This document shows, one piece after another, positions 6,067 through 6,641 of a stretch of 6,641 nt of DNA. The translations under genes were made by a program, and so were the position numbers. This DNA comes from an uncultured Spirochaetia bacterium (GTDB taxonomy: Bacteria > Spirochaetota > UBA6919): the NCBI GenBank assembly GCA_913053665.1, contig CAJXGR010000183.1, forward strand, positions 1 through 6,641, written 5' to 3'. The notes beneath the pieces were generated by a model. That model had not been told where the DNA came from and did no database searches. It worked only from the letters and a program-made list of their open reading frames with translations. The stretch's first letter is position 1. Each line of letters starts with the position of its first letter.

Positions 6067-6102
6067 TACTAAATAAAAAGAGTACAAAAGGAAGTAAATC
6101 CT

Positions 6103-6576
6103 ATGTCCTTTGATCCAAACACTATTCCCTGGATATGGTTTATAGGTGGTATCCTGATGATGTTGAGTGAGTTTCTTGTTCCTGGGCTACTCATGGTATT
6201 TCTTGGGGGAGCGGCCGTTATTACGGCGATAGGCCTATGGATTGGATTAATAGACAGCTTCATTGCCTCACTAGTCCTGTGGTCTGTCTCTTCATTGACC
6301 TTAACCCTATCATTAAGACGGCTTGTAAGAAGGTTTTTCCCGGCAGAGTCCAGTTTTCAGGCGGTTGAAGAAGACTCGGATGCTTATGGGACTATTGTAG
6401 ACGTGGTTGAGACGGTGAGCTATGATAATGATCATGGGCGAATCCGTTTTCAGGGAACCAGTTGGCCCGCGACCTGTGAGGAAGGGGCTATTCCAAAGGG
6501 TCAAAAGGCCAAACTTCTTTGTAGGAGTAATATCGGTTGGGTGGTGGAGACGTACTCAGGGGGTGATATTCTATGA
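6103..6576 (+). CDS. Short NfeD-family membrane protein
   Basis: A 157-aa inner-membrane protein, close in length to E. coli YbbK. Residues about 8-72 form a compact block of hydrophobic helices with the family's SEFLVPGLLMVFLGGAAVIT segment, where a Glu precedes VPGL, followed by a basic stop LRRLVRRFF. Residues about 92-152 form the C-terminal OB-fold domain: GTIVDVVETV, then GRIRFQGTSWPATCEEG, IPKGQKAKLL and GWVVE. The short NfeD lacks the serine protease (ClpP-like) domain of long NfeD. Such proteins usually partner an SPFH/stomatin protein (QmcA type) in membrane quality control or microdomains. No SPFH gene is visible in the last 65 nt, so the partner would have to lie further right or elsewhere. 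The ATG at 6103 has AAGGAAG 8 nt upstream. The family call is firm; the role is from family knowledge. Confidence 0.88.
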   Translation: MSFDPNTIPWIWFIGGILMMLSEFLVPGLLMVFLGGAAVITAIGLWIGLIDSFIASLVLWSVSSLTLTLSLRRLVRRFFPAESSFQAVEEDSDAYGTIVDVVETVSYDNDHGRIRFQGTSWPATCEEGAIPKGQKAKLLCRSNIGWVVETYSGGDIL

Positions 6577-6578
6577 AT

Positions 6579-6605
6579 GTGGGTATAGACCCATTGTCTA
6601 TCCAC
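6579..6605 (+). terminator. Stem-loop just after nfeD, weak terminator candidate
   Basis: GTGG plus ATAGAC pair with GTCTAT plus CCAC around a CCATT loop, with a two-base GT bulge. The hairpin begins 2 nt after the nfeD stop. No T-run follows, so it is not a classic intrinsic terminator and may only protect the mRNA 3' end. Confidence 0.3.
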
Positions 6606-6641
6606 CTCTAGGGGCGACCCGCCGGAAACTGTCGCATAACC

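Larger units (their letters stand above)
5958..6102. promoter_or_regulatory. Divergent intergenic region between nupC and nfeD
   Basis: An A/T-rich spacer of 145 nt that must hold the promoters of both divergent genes. The nfeD promoter is listed separately. On the minus strand I see TAGAAT (6004-6009) and TTTACA (6016-6021), but they do not form a well-spaced pair, so no nupC promoter is called. I see no riboswitch or clear operator. Confidence 0.5.

Noticed and set aside
6573..6611. 12-codon frame overlapping the nfeD stop (ATGA) as the start of an SPFH gene
   Set aside because: It ends at TAG after 12 codons and shows no SPFH sequence.

Overview
The window looks like a bacterial chromosome fragment, most likely from a Gram-negative. 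One protein has a clear Sec signal peptide with no lipobox, and a concentrative nucleoside transporter and a short NfeD protein are present. I cannot name the species. Two parts differ in character. Bases 1-4718 (+ strand) are an A/T-leaning, lysine-rich accessory block of ankyrin-repeat and toxin-antitoxin genes. Bases 4674-6641 hold ordinary membrane-protein genes of visibly higher G+C.

Layout: (1) 1-3239 is a giant ankyrin-repeat protein whose 5' end lies outside the window. (2) 3284-3724 is a small exported ankyrin protein whose beginning and end are near copies of those of the giant gene. (3) 3721-4182 is a PIN-domain (VapC-like) nuclease that overlaps the ankyrin stop by 4 nt. (4) 4169-4351 is a 60-aa putative antitoxin that overlaps the PIN gene by 14 nt. 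Its last 14 residues look like the C-terminal cap of the ankyrin genes. (5) 4393-4596 is a mini-HicB antitoxin. (6) 4593-4718 is a HicA toxin reading frame cut short where it runs into the nucleoside transporter gene. (7) 4674-5957 (- strand) is a CNT/NupC-family nucleoside transporter. (8) 6103-6576 is a short NfeD-family membrane protein, divergent from nupC, with a good promoter candidate. There is no gene-free stretch longer than about 150 nt.

The accessory block reads as a series of duplication and insertion events built from one ankyrin module. That module is an N-cap (like EDLFEAVxKGDKxxV..LIxKGADxNAK), a variable number of ANK repeats, and a C-cap (like MKKLLKKAGGKxGK). The giant gene contains several internal N-caps and C-caps, so it looks like several such genes fused in frame. 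The PIN/antitoxin pair sits between two C-cap copies. The block ends abruptly in hicA exactly at the nupC stop, which marks a probable recombination junction. The exported ankyrin proteins probably act as binding scaffolds in the periplasm; their partners cannot be read from the sequence.
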